From contig NZ_CAJULN010000005.1 in NCBI RefSeq assembly GCF_910586915.1, forward strand, positions 1 through 64,000: DNA of 64,000 bases, given 5' to 3'. Positions 28,588-36,364 of the stretch are shown here, in pieces. The notes beneath the pieces were generated by a model. It was not told the origin of the DNA. It did no database searches and saw nothing but the letters and a program-made list of their open reading frames with translations. Each line of letters starts with the position of its first letter. Position 1 is the first letter of the stretch. The DNA comes from an uncultured Bacteroides sp. (GTDB lineage Bacteria > Bacteroidota > Bacteroidia > Bacteroidales > Bacteroidaceae). A program made the translations under genes and the position numbers.

Positions 28588-29898
28588 TTATAGCAACTGC
28601 CGTGCCTTCATCTCCAAATACTTATTAATCACATCGATCGAAAGATTCTCCGGCGTAGTCAACAAAGAATAGATTCCATGCTGTTTCAGGGTGGAAACCA
28701 CCAAGCGTTTTTCATAAGCGAATTTCTCGGCAATGATATGGTGGTAATACCCTTCCGTGTCCGTTGCAGGAGTAGCGATGTATTCCTTCAAGTCGGCATC
28801 TTCGAAAAAGACAACCAACAGACGATGCTGACGGTTCAGTTGTTTCAAATAAGCCAACTGACGTTTCATGCTGGAGATACCGGAAAAATTGGTATATAGC
28901 ACCAGCAGACTCCGTTTGCTGATATGCTTGTTCAGGTGCACACACAATGCAGAGAAATCGGTCTCTCCGAAAGTTGTCTTTTGACTGTACAGTTTCTCAA
29001 GCAATGTCTGCATATGTCCCGGTTGCTTGGCGGCGGGAACAAACGTATCAAAATGCTCGTTAAAAGTGACGAGTCCCGCCTTGTCTTCCTTGCGCATTGC
29101 CACATATGAAAGCACCAGCGAAGCATTTATCGCATAATCAAGCAGGGTCATTCCGCAAAAAGCCTGCTGCATCACGCGCCCCTTGTCTATCACACCGTAA
29201 ATCTGCTGCGAACGTTCGTCCTGATAGACATTCACCATAAGTTGGTGCCGTCGGGCACTCGCTTTCCAGTTTATCGTACGGTAATCGTCTCCTTTCACAT
29301 ACTCTTTTATCTGCTCAAATTCCGTGTGATGACCAATCCGGCGAATACGTTTGATACCCAGTTCGGTAAGATTATCACTTATTGCCAACAACTCATACTG
29401 ATGCAACATTAAGTAAGAAGGATATACCTTGATATCCAACGGTTCGCCACAGGTATATCTTCGCGAAACCAATCCTATCCTACCCGTCACAAATACCCTG
29501 ATTCGACCGAAAGAATAAACACCCCGCCGCGTAGGACGAAGCTGATAGCTGACGGTTTTCCCTTCATTCGCCTGCAAACCGATACGAAAGGAAACATCGC
29601 GTTTCTGAAATACAAAAGGGATTTCGTCTATGATTTCCAAAACAACCGGACGGGGATAGCTACTCTCCACCCGGATACCTACCTCATTCTCATCCCCATT
29701 GGAGAAACGAGGAGCACACTGACGGTGAGCCTGAATTCCCCGGATGCCGTAAAGCAGAAAACCATCCACCAACACCGCAAGGACAAAGGCAAGAAGTGCC
29801 CACTGCCCGATAGTAAAAAGCGGAGCAAATAAATACCCACTACCCAACAGTAGGATAATTAGGATAAGGGCAATATAGAAACGACGAGTTAAATACAA
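28588..29898 (-). CDS. DUF58 domain protein
   Basis: A 436-residue protein. Two N-terminal membrane helices cover about residues 8-50 (IALILIILLLGSGYLFAP and ALLAFVLAVLVDGFLLYGI). A beta-rich region precedes the DUF58 core DYRTINWKASARRHQLMVN, which is followed by a vWA-like fold (LLVLYTNFSGISS, LLVVFFEDADL). DUF58 proteins pair with MoxR AAA+ ATPases, and here a moxR gene lies directly upstream (66 bp). It is the last gene of the SpoIIM-to-DUF58 cluster. A function in envelope-stress tolerance or maturation of a membrane complex is often proposed, but the biochemical role is unknown. Confidence 0.88.
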   Translation of the reverse strand: MYLTRRFYIALILIILLLGSGYLFAPLFTIGQWALLAFVLAVLVDGFLLYGIRGIQAHRQCAPRFSNGDENEVGIRVESSYPRPVVLEIIDEIPFVFQKRDVSFRIGLQANEGKTVSYQLRPTRRGVYSFGRIRVFVTGRIGLVSRRYTCGEPLDIKVYPSYLMLHQYELLAISDNLTELGIKRIRRIGHHTEFEQIKEYVKGDDYRTINWKASARRHQLMVNVYQDERSQQIYGVIDKGRVMQQAFCGMTLLDYAINASLVLSYVAMRKEDKAGLVTFNEHFDTFVPAAKQPGHMQTLLEKLYSQKTTFGETDFSALCVHLNKHISKRSLLVLYTNFSGISSMKRQLAYLKQLNRQHRLLVVFFEDADLKEYIATPATDTEGYYHHIIAEKFAYEKRLVVSTLKQHGIYSLLTTPENLSIDVINKYLEMKARQLL

Positions 29899-29907
29899 GT
29901 TGTGTCA

Positions 29908-29935
29908 ATTAAAAATTAAAGATTAAAAATTAAGG
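29908..29935. repeat. 14-bp direct repeat between moxR and the DUF58 gene
   Basis: ATTAAAAATTAAAG (29908-29921) is followed at once by ATTAAAAATTAAGG (29922-29935). It resembles the AATTAAAAATTGAGA elements between frr and rsgA (50647 onward) and looks like one member of a common AT-rich Bacteroides repeat. Confidence 0.7.
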
Positions 29936-29964
29936 ACCGTAATCAGCCGACAACTGACTATCCA

Positions 29965-30939
29965 TTATTTCGGAACTTCGACCTTATCAATCAAACGTTG
30001 CGTCACCTTCACCGGAGAATATCCCTCCATCTCCGCTTCCGCCGTCAGGATAAGACGATGCTGAAGCACATAGGGAGCTACAAACTTGATATCTTCCGGC
30101 GTCACAAAATCACGTCCTTGCAGAAGGGCGTACGCTTTCGACGCTTGCAGCATGGCAACGGAAGCACGCGGAGAAGCACCGAGATAAACAGCCTTGCTGG
30201 TGCGCGTCTGCTGCACAATCAACGCAATGTACCGAAGCAACGTACGGTCTACAAACACCTGATTCATAAAGGCACGCAGCGAAAGAAGTTCTTCTTTCGT
30301 TATGGAAGGCATAATATTTTCGAGCTTCACCAAAGCTGCATTGGTATGGTGGCGTTCGAGGATGTCCACTTCCTCTTCCAACGAAGGATAATCCATCGTT
30401 ATCTTCATCAGGAAACGGTCGAGTTGTGCTTCGGGAAGTTTGTAAGTTCCCTCCTGCTCCACTGGGTTCTGAGTGGCGAGAATAGTATAAAGTTCTCCCA
30501 TCTGGTGTGTGGTTCCATCAATACTAATCTGACGTTCTTCCATCACTTCGAACAAGGCAGCCTGTGTTTTGGCAGGTGCACGGTTGATTTCGTCCACCAA
30601 TACCATATTGGCAAAGATAGGTCCCTGATGGAAATCAAAACCGTTGGTTTTCATGTTAAACACGGTTGTACCTAGCACATCGCTCGGCATCAGGTCCGGT
30701 GTAAACTGAATGCGGCTGAAATCGGCCTCAATCAGCCGGGCTGTCAAGCGAGCCAACAATGTCTTTGCCACTCCCGGTACTCCTTCTATCAGTACATGAC
30801 CATTGGCAAGAATGGCGGTCAGAACCAAGTCCACCATCTGTTCCTGTCCCACAATGACAGAAGCAATCCGGGCCTTCAACTCTTCTATCTTCCCGGAAAA
30901 GAGCGTTAAATCTATTCGCTGTGCTGTATTCTCTTCCAT
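29965..30939 (-). CDS. MoxR family AAA+ ATPase
   Basis: A 324-residue AAA+ chaperone-like ATPase. Walker A is EGVPGVAKTLLARL (about residue 54), Walker B is MVLVDEINRAPAKTQ, sensor 1 is LATQNPVEQEGTY with the pore-region ERQISIDG before it. The C-terminal lid has LGASPRASVAMLQASKAYAL. MoxR proteins remodel or assemble partner proteins, typically with vWA or DUF58 proteins; here a DUF58 gene follows. It lies 11 bp after the DUF4350 gene stop in the same operon. Confidence 0.92.
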   Translation of the reverse strand: MEENTAQRIDLTLFSGKIEELKARIASVIVGQEQMVDLVLTAILANGHVLIEGVPGVAKTLLARLTARLIEADFSRIQFTPDLMPSDVLGTTVFNMKTNGFDFHQGPIFANMVLVDEINRAPAKTQAALFEVMEERQISIDGTTHQMGELYTILATQNPVEQEGTYKLPEAQLDRFLMKITMDYPSLEEEVDILERHHTNAALVKLENIMPSITKEELLSLRAFMNQVFVDRTLLRYIALIVQQTRTSKAVYLGASPRASVAMLQASKAYALLQGRDFVTPEDIKFVAPYVLQHRLILTAEAEMEGYSPVKVTQRLIDKVEVPK

Positions 30940-30950
30940 ATGTTTCTTCT

Positions 30951-32222
30951 TTATATATGATTCATTATTTCATTCATTTTATCGATCCACATTTTCATTT
31001 GCTCCGCATCTACGACACGACCGCCGTAAAGTACCGACCTGATTTCGCAGACAAGCTGCGCTATCTCTTCGCTATCCATTCCTGTTTTATGCGCAATCCG
31101 CTCGAATGTACGTCTGTCATCGGCCACTTCTTCTATGTCCACCTGTATTTCCCGTCGCAACTCTTCCGCCAGATAAGCGAATTTCTTACGCACCAGGTCG
31201 GCGTGGTCTTTCTTCTGAAAATAGAGAGTACCTATCAATTTGACAAATTCGAGCGTTCTGTTTGCCGGTTCGTGCACCACAGGAATCACCCGTTGGCGTC
31301 TTTTTGCCGTAAACAGCATAAAGAGCAGAATGGTCACCATCGTCAGATACAACGCCCAGCGTAGCGGACGATGTGCAAGCAGATAGCGCAAAGGAGACTG
31401 CTGCTCTTGTGCGGTTGCCTTCATGTATCCCTCGCTACGGACGATGGGAAGCCCCTTCATCTGCGACAGCAGACGGAAGATATAGTTCACATTGTCGCCA
31501 TCCATCACTCCATAATTGGTGAACAGCAACGGAGTAGAGACAAGTATAACCTCCCCCTTCCCCCACGGACGGGCCATTGCCAACAACGGATGATAGTTGT
31601 TATATGCCCTCACTGAATCGGAATCTTCCACTACCACCTTGACAAGTTCCGACATATCTTTCTCTGCCAGTTTCCGTACCGGTAACGAATCGTATCGTCT
31701 GAAACAGGAATTGCAGAATTGCGGATAACACCGGTATAAATGGCGGGAATAAACGGAATCCGCCACCCAATAGATACTATCTCTCTTAAATATGGAAGAA
31801 GCGTATTTCTTAAAAGCCGCCGCATTAAAATAGGAATACGCGCAATAGAACTGCAACGTATCTCCCAGGTATTTGGAATAGCTGCCGCTTACCAGCATAA
31901 TCTTATTGCCCCGTTCCGCCAACTTCAATAAGGCATTCACATCCGCCTCTACCATAGACAAATGGTTGGCTATCACTAAAAAGCCCTTCTTACTACCCGT
32001 CGTATCGTCTTCCATCTGGTAGAACGTTTTCTTCGTTACGGAGTAGCCATGCGGCAAAGAAGACGACAGCAAACTGTCGAACAGCGCACATCCGAACGGC
32101 TGTTCGTCCTGATGGCTGAAAGTCGGCGTCCATACAAACTTTTTCGGCAGATGATATTCCGCCGCAAACACAACCAGCAGAAATAGAACGATACAGACTA
32201 TAAACCAACGGCTTCCTTTCAT
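30951..32222 (-). CDS. DUF4350 domain membrane protein
   Basis: A 423-residue protein. The N-terminal helix WFIVCIVLFLLVVFAAEY is followed by a soluble domain of about 250 residues (VKVVVEDSDSVRAYN, MARPWGKGEVILVSTPLLFTNYG), which is the GATase-like DUF4350 region. A second helix (WALYLTMVTILLFMLFT) follows, then a cytoplasmic C-terminal helical part. It overlaps the DUF4129 gene by four bases and so is translationally coupled. In related loci this is the constant partner of MoxR and DUF58. Function unknown. Confidence 0.84.
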   Translation of the reverse strand: MKGSRWFIVCIVLFLLVVFAAEYHLPKKFVWTPTFSHQDEQPFGCALFDSLLSSSLPHGYSVTKKTFYQMEDDTTGSKKGFLVIANHLSMVEADVNALLKLAERGNKIMLVSGSYSKYLGDTLQFYCAYSYFNAAAFKKYASSIFKRDSIYWVADSVYSRHLYRCYPQFCNSCFRRYDSLPVRKLAEKDMSELVKVVVEDSDSVRAYNNYHPLLAMARPWGKGEVILVSTPLLFTNYGVMDGDNVNYIFRLLSQMKGLPIVRSEGYMKATAQEQQSPLRYLLAHRPLRWALYLTMVTILLFMLFTAKRRQRVIPVVHEPANRTLEFVKLIGTLYFQKKDHADLVRKKFAYLAEELRREIQVDIEEVADDRRTFERIAHKTGMDSEEIAQLVCEIRSVLYGGRVVDAEQMKMWIDKMNEIMNHI

Positions 32223-32836
32223 GCGACTCCTCCTTTCGTTATCTCTTTCTGCAAGGTCTGCATGGTTTGGAAAAGTTCTTCCGTGGCTTCAAAATTACCA
32301 TAGCGTACCCGAAGAAAATGATTGGTAAGTTGGCGGAAAGCCGGCAAACGGACTTCATTGATATATTGCGTAGGCGTTTTGTACAACTTCCAGTCAATAC
32401 GTTCCGCATCGCTAAGCTGTTTCAATGTCTGCAAATAGAGCAGGCGCACCGCTTCGCGATAGTCCCGGCGGGAAAGCGCAACGTCAATTCCTTCCGGAAA
32501 GTCGATTCCGTAAATCGTATCCTCTTCTACCGTGTAAGCCACCGCACTCTTGGACGAACGCATGAATAATTCGGGACGCTTCCTGTAGACAAACCAAATA
32601 ATCAATAGCAGGATAACGATGGCAATACAGATAAGCACTGTCTCCGAATATTCTGTAGCAAAACGGCTGCCGAACAATTTGCGCATGAACTCCTGAAACT
32701 GCCTGCCGAACCACTCGAAAAGGTTAATTTCCGGAGTAAGCAGTTCGCGGTTATACCCATATGCAGCGTCAGACCGCCATCGGGCAAGCAACGCCGTATC
32801 ACAGGCCAATGTATCAACCGGAGGAGTAAAGTCCAT
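32219..32836 (-). CDS. DUF4129 domain membrane protein
   Basis: A 205-residue protein starting at ATG 32836 (MDFTPPVDTL). The longer frame to 32881 would run 29 bp into the upstream gene and lacks any extra domain. One central helix, TVLICIAIVILLLIIWFVY, separates a short outer part from a cytoplasmic DUF4129 region (LSRRDYREAVRLLYLQTLKQL, TPTQYINEV, FLRVRYGNFEA). DUF4129 often sits at the end of transglutaminase or MoxR clusters. The last four bases overlap the DUF4350 start. Confidence 0.83.
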   Translation of the reverse strand: MDFTPPVDTLACDTALLARWRSDAAYGYNRELLTPEINLFEWFGRQFQEFMRKLFGSRFATEYSETVLICIAIVILLLIIWFVYRKRPELFMRSSKSAVAYTVEEDTIYGIDFPEGIDVALSRRDYREAVRLLYLQTLKQLSDAERIDWKLYKTPTQYINEVRLPAFRQLTNHFLRVRYGNFEATEELFQTMQTLQKEITKGGVA

Positions 32837-32852
32837 CTGTACAAAGTTTGTT

Positions 32853-33776
32853 TCAGAGTTTGTCAAAATTGTCAATATCACTCTCTACTGTGATACTATC
32901 CACCACTTCCGACGCATGACCGTACTGATATACCAGCCCGACTATGCTGAATATAGCAGACAGATAAGTACCATACCACATCAGGACTGAAAACAGATAG
33001 TGTGCAAAATTCAGCCAAACGGACGTATCCGCTTCGCCACCATCGCTCATGGAGAAAATTGCCTTCACCACATAGATTACATAATATGGTATAGAGAGAA
33101 CACCCTGCAACGTACTGGCAATGATTCCCATTACAATCAACATCAGGAAAATTCCTCCCCAAGTGGCAAATCCCAACCGGAACGTCTTCTTGAACGCCTC
33201 CATCACCGAAATATCTTCAAACAAATAGATGGGAGCCATCAGAGACAAAGGAATAAGGAAGGCAAACAGCAACGGCAGCGTTAACGCCAAAGTAAAAGGA
33301 GTGAGCACGGCAAACAGCACCATGACAACCATTGCCAGCAAAACCAGAAAACCGACAGTCACGCCCATGACAAACAGCCGCTTCATATTGCGAAGCAGCA
33401 ACGGCTTTATGTCTTTGAACGTAATATCGTTCAGCCGTTCTTCCCGTTCGTTGTACAACCGGACCAATCCGTAAACCAAAGAAGTCATCAGCCATCCTCC
33501 CAAACAGGCAAAAAAGATAAAGCCTGCATAGTTCAACGCAAACATTTCCGCATTAAAGGAAGCGCTATCCGTAGCTTCCGTGAGCCACGTTCCGGTTCCT
33601 ACCCCCATCATTCCGTTGAAATTCATTGCCTGGAGCAGACACACCGGAAGTATCAGATAAGTTGAATAGGTAAACAACAGTTTCCAGTTCTCTTTTATAA
33701 AGTCAAAAGATACATTCAGCTTCTCGCCGAAAGAACGTTTGGCATACATCGCAATCTTAGGTTTCTGTGATTCCAT
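32853..33776 (-). CDS. Polytopic membrane protein of the MoxR cluster
   Basis: A 307-residue inner-membrane protein with about six helices. ATG 33776 (MESQKPKIAMYAKRSFGEKL) overlaps the SpoIIM-like gene by 20 bp; a longer frame to 33833 would overlap more. After an amphipathic start (FDFIKENWKLLFTYSTYL) the helices include GFIFFACLGGWLMTSLVYG, VGFLVLLAMVVMVLFAVL and IPLSLMAPIYLF. The texture resembles the DUF4013 or glycerophosphodiesterase membrane-domain type, though I cannot assign it with certainty. It sits between SpoIIM and DUF4129 proteins. Confidence 0.78.
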   Translation of the reverse strand: MESQKPKIAMYAKRSFGEKLNVSFDFIKENWKLLFTYSTYLILPVCLLQAMNFNGMMGVGTGTWLTEATDSASFNAEMFALNYAGFIFFACLGGWLMTSLVYGLVRLYNEREERLNDITFKDIKPLLLRNMKRLFVMGVTVGFLVLLAMVVMVLFAVLTPFTLALTLPLLFAFLIPLSLMAPIYLFEDISVMEAFKKTFRLGFATWGGIFLMLIVMGIIASTLQGVLSIPYYVIYVVKAIFSMSDGGEADTSVWLNFAHYLFSVLMWYGTYLSAIFSIVGLVYQYGHASEVVDSITVESDIDNFDKL

Positions 33777-34719
33777 GTTTTTTCCTGTTTGGTAAATAAA
33801 TATAGTAGAAGATAATAAACGCCAGCGAAGCAAGAATCATTCCCAGCCGCAACGCATCCGGAAGTTCGGTGTGGCGGGTAAGACATCCTTCGATAAAGCC
33901 TGCCATCATAAATACGGGAACAGTGCCGACCACGATTTTCACTCCTCGTTTCGCCCCTCTCCGGAACGACTCCATCCTCGAATACGTTCCGGGAAACAGC
34001 CATCCGTTTCCTAAAGCCAGTCCGGCGGCACCGGCTACGATAATCGCCCAAATCTCAAGCGTCCCGTGCAGCCAAATGGCAAGGCTGGACTCCCAAAGCA
34101 ATCCGTGCTGATGGAAGAATGTCTGAAAGGCTCCCACCATCACGCCATTGGAGAAAAGCATATATCCCGTACCGAAACTGGTCAATATACCCATAGCAAA
34201 ACAGTTGAAAGACACCATTATATTGTTGAGCGTGATGTGCAAAAACATCGGAAGTTCAGAGAGACTGCCATAGACTCCCATCGGTTCGCCTTTGGCTATG
34301 TTTTCCAATGTCATGTCCACATAATTATTTCCCAAAATCAAACGTACAAACTCCGGATCGTTTGCAGCAGAGAGTACTCCTACCAACACACTAACTACAA
34401 AAATAAGAAACGAAGCAAGCAACTCCCGGCGTGCATCGTGCATGGTTCGGGGAACTTCCTGCGTCCAAAAAGTGATAATCCGTGTCCACTTCTCGCGCTT
34501 GTTGCGGTAGATTTCATTGTGCAAGGCAGAGGCCAGATTGTTCAGATAGATTGTAATGCGGGAGGTGGGGAAATGCGTCTGGGCAAATGCCAGGTCGGCA
34601 GTCAAGTCCGCATATGCATCGGCAAGTTGGTCGGGGGACAAACTTGCCGCCTGCTCCACTACCTTCTCAGTCTCCTTCCATCTTTCAATGTTCCGACGGA
34701 TAAACGTAACTTCTTTCAT
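33757..34719 (-). CDS. Stage II sporulation protein M-like (SpoIIM) membrane protein
   Basis: A 320-residue protein with a cytoplasmic N-terminal helical region (RNIERWKETEKVVEQAASL), then about six membrane helices. The SpoIIM core is visible in LHITLNNIMVSFNCFAMGIL, LWLHG-like IWLHGTLEIWAIIVAGAAGL and the LTxFG-type GTGYMLFSNGVMVGAF. Non-sporulating bacteria use this family in MoxR/RDD clusters, possibly as a membrane transport or assembly factor. It is the first gene of the minus-strand operon and shares a 100-bp promoter region with the divergent RDD gene. Confidence 0.86.
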   Translation of the reverse strand: MKEVTFIRRNIERWKETEKVVEQAASLSPDQLADAYADLTADLAFAQTHFPTSRITIYLNNLASALHNEIYRNKREKWTRIITFWTQEVPRTMHDARRELLASFLIFVVSVLVGVLSAANDPEFVRLILGNNYVDMTLENIAKGEPMGVYGSLSELPMFLHITLNNIMVSFNCFAMGILTSFGTGYMLFSNGVMVGAFQTFFHQHGLLWESSLAIWLHGTLEIWAIIVAGAAGLALGNGWLFPGTYSRMESFRRGAKRGVKIVVGTVPVFMMAGFIEGCLTRHTELPDALRLGMILASLAFIIFYYIYLPNRKKHGITET

Positions 34720-34762
34720 ACATTTCGATAGTTTCCGAATAAGTTTTGTCCGAAACCGAAAG

Positions 34763-34790
34763 CAAAAATAAGAGAATTAAATTATATTTG
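34763..34790. promoter_or_regulatory. Divergent -7 boxes between the SpoIIM operon and the RDD gene
   Basis: Minus-strand TATTTTTG at 34763-34770 serves the SpoIIM operon (44 nt leader). Plus-strand TATATTTG at 34783-34790 serves the RDD gene (30 nt leader). They are only 12 bp apart and face away from each other, so polymerase binding at one should hinder the other. Confidence 0.5.
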
Positions 34791-34819
34791 CAACGGAATC
34801 CTAAAATGTTTAACCTCAA

Positions 34820-35545
34820 ATGTCAGAATCTACCATAATCACCGGGCAATTTGTCCGCATCAGCCAGACACCCGCCAGCATCGGCGAACGATTTGTAGCG
34901 CTCCTCATTGATTATATCTTGATTACAGTCTACATCTACTCTACGACTGCCCTGCTGTCGGTACTCTGTCTGCCGTCCAATTTCAAGTTGTACTTCTTCA
35001 TGTGTGTGGTATATCTGCCGATGCTCGGTTATTCTTTTTTGTGCGAGACCTTCAACCACGGACAAAGCCTCGGCAAAAAACTGATGAATATACGTGTTGT
35101 CAAGGTAGACGGCTCTACGCCCACCGTAAGTTCCTACCTGCTGCGTTGGCTTCTCTTCATTATAGACGGGCCGCTGACAGGAGGCTTGGGACTTTTAGTC
35201 ATTCTATTGACCAAAAACCACCAACGGCTGGGCGACCTTACCGGCGGAACAATGGTTATCAAAGAGAAAAACTACCGTAAGATACACGTCAGCCTTGACG
35301 AGTTCGACTACCTGACAAAGAACTACCGTCCGGTCTATCCGCAATCGGCCGACTTGTCGTTGGAACAGATCAACGTGATAACCCGGACATTGGAATCCGG
35401 AGAAAAAGACCGTATGCGGCGCATTACAGCACTGTCGAATAAAGTGCAATCGCTCCTTTCCATCACTTCGCGGGAGGAAAGCGCAGAGAAATTTCTTCGG
35501 ACAGTACTGAGGGATTACCAATATTATGCGCTGGAAGAGATATAA
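34820..35545 (+). CDS. RDD family membrane protein
   Basis: A 241-residue protein. The RDD region covers about residues 10-150, opening PASIGERFVALLIDYILI with the Arg and Asp that name the family. Helices ITVYIYSTTALLSVLCL and KLYFFMCVVYLPMLGY follow, then QSLGKKLMNIRVV and the third helix (WLLFIIDGPLTGGLGLLVILL). The last 80 residues are soluble and helical (LEQINVITRTLESGEKDR). It is divergent to the SpoIIM-DUF58 operon and belongs to the same conserved neighbourhood. Some RDD proteins act as ion transporters; the role here is unknown. Confidence 0.87.
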   Translation: MSESTIITGQFVRISQTPASIGERFVALLIDYILITVYIYSTTALLSVLCLPSNFKLYFFMCVVYLPMLGYSFLCETFNHGQSLGKKLMNIRVVKVDGSTPTVSSYLLRWLLFIIDGPLTGGLGLLVILLTKNHQRLGDLTGGTMVIKEKNYRKIHVSLDEFDYLTKNYRPVYPQSADLSLEQINVITRTLESGEKDRMRRITALSNKVQSLLSITSREESAEKFLRTVLRDYQYYALEEI

Positions 35546-35547
35546 AA

Positions 35548-35584
35548 AAGCATATCACTCCGAACAGCAGAATGATATGCCTTA
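35548..35584. terminator. Bidirectional terminator, RDD gene and acidic protein gene
   Basis: GCATATCA (35550-35557) pairs with TGATATGC (35573-35580), with A-rich sequence before and TTATTTATT after. It lies between convergent genes. Confidence 0.65.
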
Positions 35585-35611
35585 TTTATTTGAAATGAGA
35601 CCGGACAATGG

Positions 35612-35953
35612 TTAATCCACCTGTCCCAAAGAATTTCCGTACTCCATCTCTCCCTGAACGACAAACAGAATCTCTTCAGGATCATACTCTCCCTGCCCGT
35701 CATGCTTGGCTTCTTTCACAATAAAAGCCGCAATCTCTTCCAAATCGATGTTGACATAACCGTCTTCGTCGGGCTGAGCTTCGAGAATACCACTTTCAGC
35801 GTAATATTCGTCAATCAAGTCGATAAAGTAATATAACTCGTCGTCAACGAATTTCTCCTTCAATTCCTGAGGCAGATAGTTTTTGATAAACTCGACTGTT
35901 TTTTCGTCGTCGGCATCTGCTAATAAAAAATCCTCTTCCAGTCCCATAATCAT
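35612..35953 (-). CDS. Conserved acidic protein of unknown function
   Basis: A 113-residue, very acidic cytoplasmic protein with no signal or membrane segment. Helical and acidic blocks alternate: DDEKTVEFIKNYLPQELKEK, DDELYYFIDLIDEYYAESG and DLEEIAAFIVKEAKHDG. The initiator could be the ATG at 35953 or the one two codons later at 35947. It lies 36 bp downstream of trxA on the same strand, so the two may be one transcript. I do not recognise a domain. The conserved context suggests a small housekeeping factor. Confidence 0.72.
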   Translation of the reverse strand: MIMGLEEDFLLADADDEKTVEFIKNYLPQELKEKFVDDELYYFIDLIDEYYAESGILEAQPDEDGYVNIDLEEIAAFIVKEAKHDGQGEYDPEEILFVVQGEMEYGNSLGQVD

Positions 35954-35989
35954 TTAAGTATTTAAGTGTTAGTATCAAGTGTCAACCGC

Positions 35990-36313
35990 TTAGAGCAAAT
36001 TCTTCACTTTTTCTACAAATACAGGTTTGCCTACGGCTCCCACCTGTTTGTCTACAACCTCACCGTTTTTGAAAAACAATACGGTAGGGATGTTACGGAT
36101 GCCGTATTCGGCGGGCAGGTCGCTGTTTTCGTCCACATCGCATTTGCCGATGATAACCTGTCCTTCAAACTCCGTAGCCAACTCTTCAATAATAGGAGCT
36201 ACCATTTTGCAGGGGCCACACCACGGAGCCCAAAAGTCTACAACAACCGGTTTGCCTTCAGCAAGGAGTTCCTTGTAATTGCTGTCTGTAATTTCTAAAG
36301 CCATTTTCTTCAA
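35990..36313 (-). CDS. trxA: Thioredoxin
   Basis: A 107-residue thioredoxin with active site WAPWCGPCK (Cys at about 32 and 35), the conserved cis-Pro loop RNIPTVLFFKNGE, and the DVDEN segment of strand 3. There is no signal peptide, so it is the cytoplasmic disulfide reductase. It lies between dnaE and a small acidic protein gene, and a -7 box overlaps the end of dnaE. Confidence 0.95.
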   Translation of the reverse strand: MKKMALEITDSNYKELLAEGKPVVVDFWAPWCGPCKMVAPIIEELATEFEGQVIIGKCDVDENSDLPAEYGIRNIPTVLFFKNGEVVDKQVGAVGKPVFVEKVKNLL

Positions 36314-36355
36314 GTATTAATTGTTAAAAAACTATTTTACGGGTTATTTACGCCA

Positions 36356-36363
36356 CAAATATA
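36356..36363 (-). promoter_or_regulatory. -7 box for trxA
   Basis: TATATTTG on the minus strand, 42 nt before the trxA start and 1 bp past the dnaE stop. CTTG at 36382-36385, inside dnaE, is a possible -33 box at 18 nt. Confidence 0.55.
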
Positions 36364-36364
36364 A

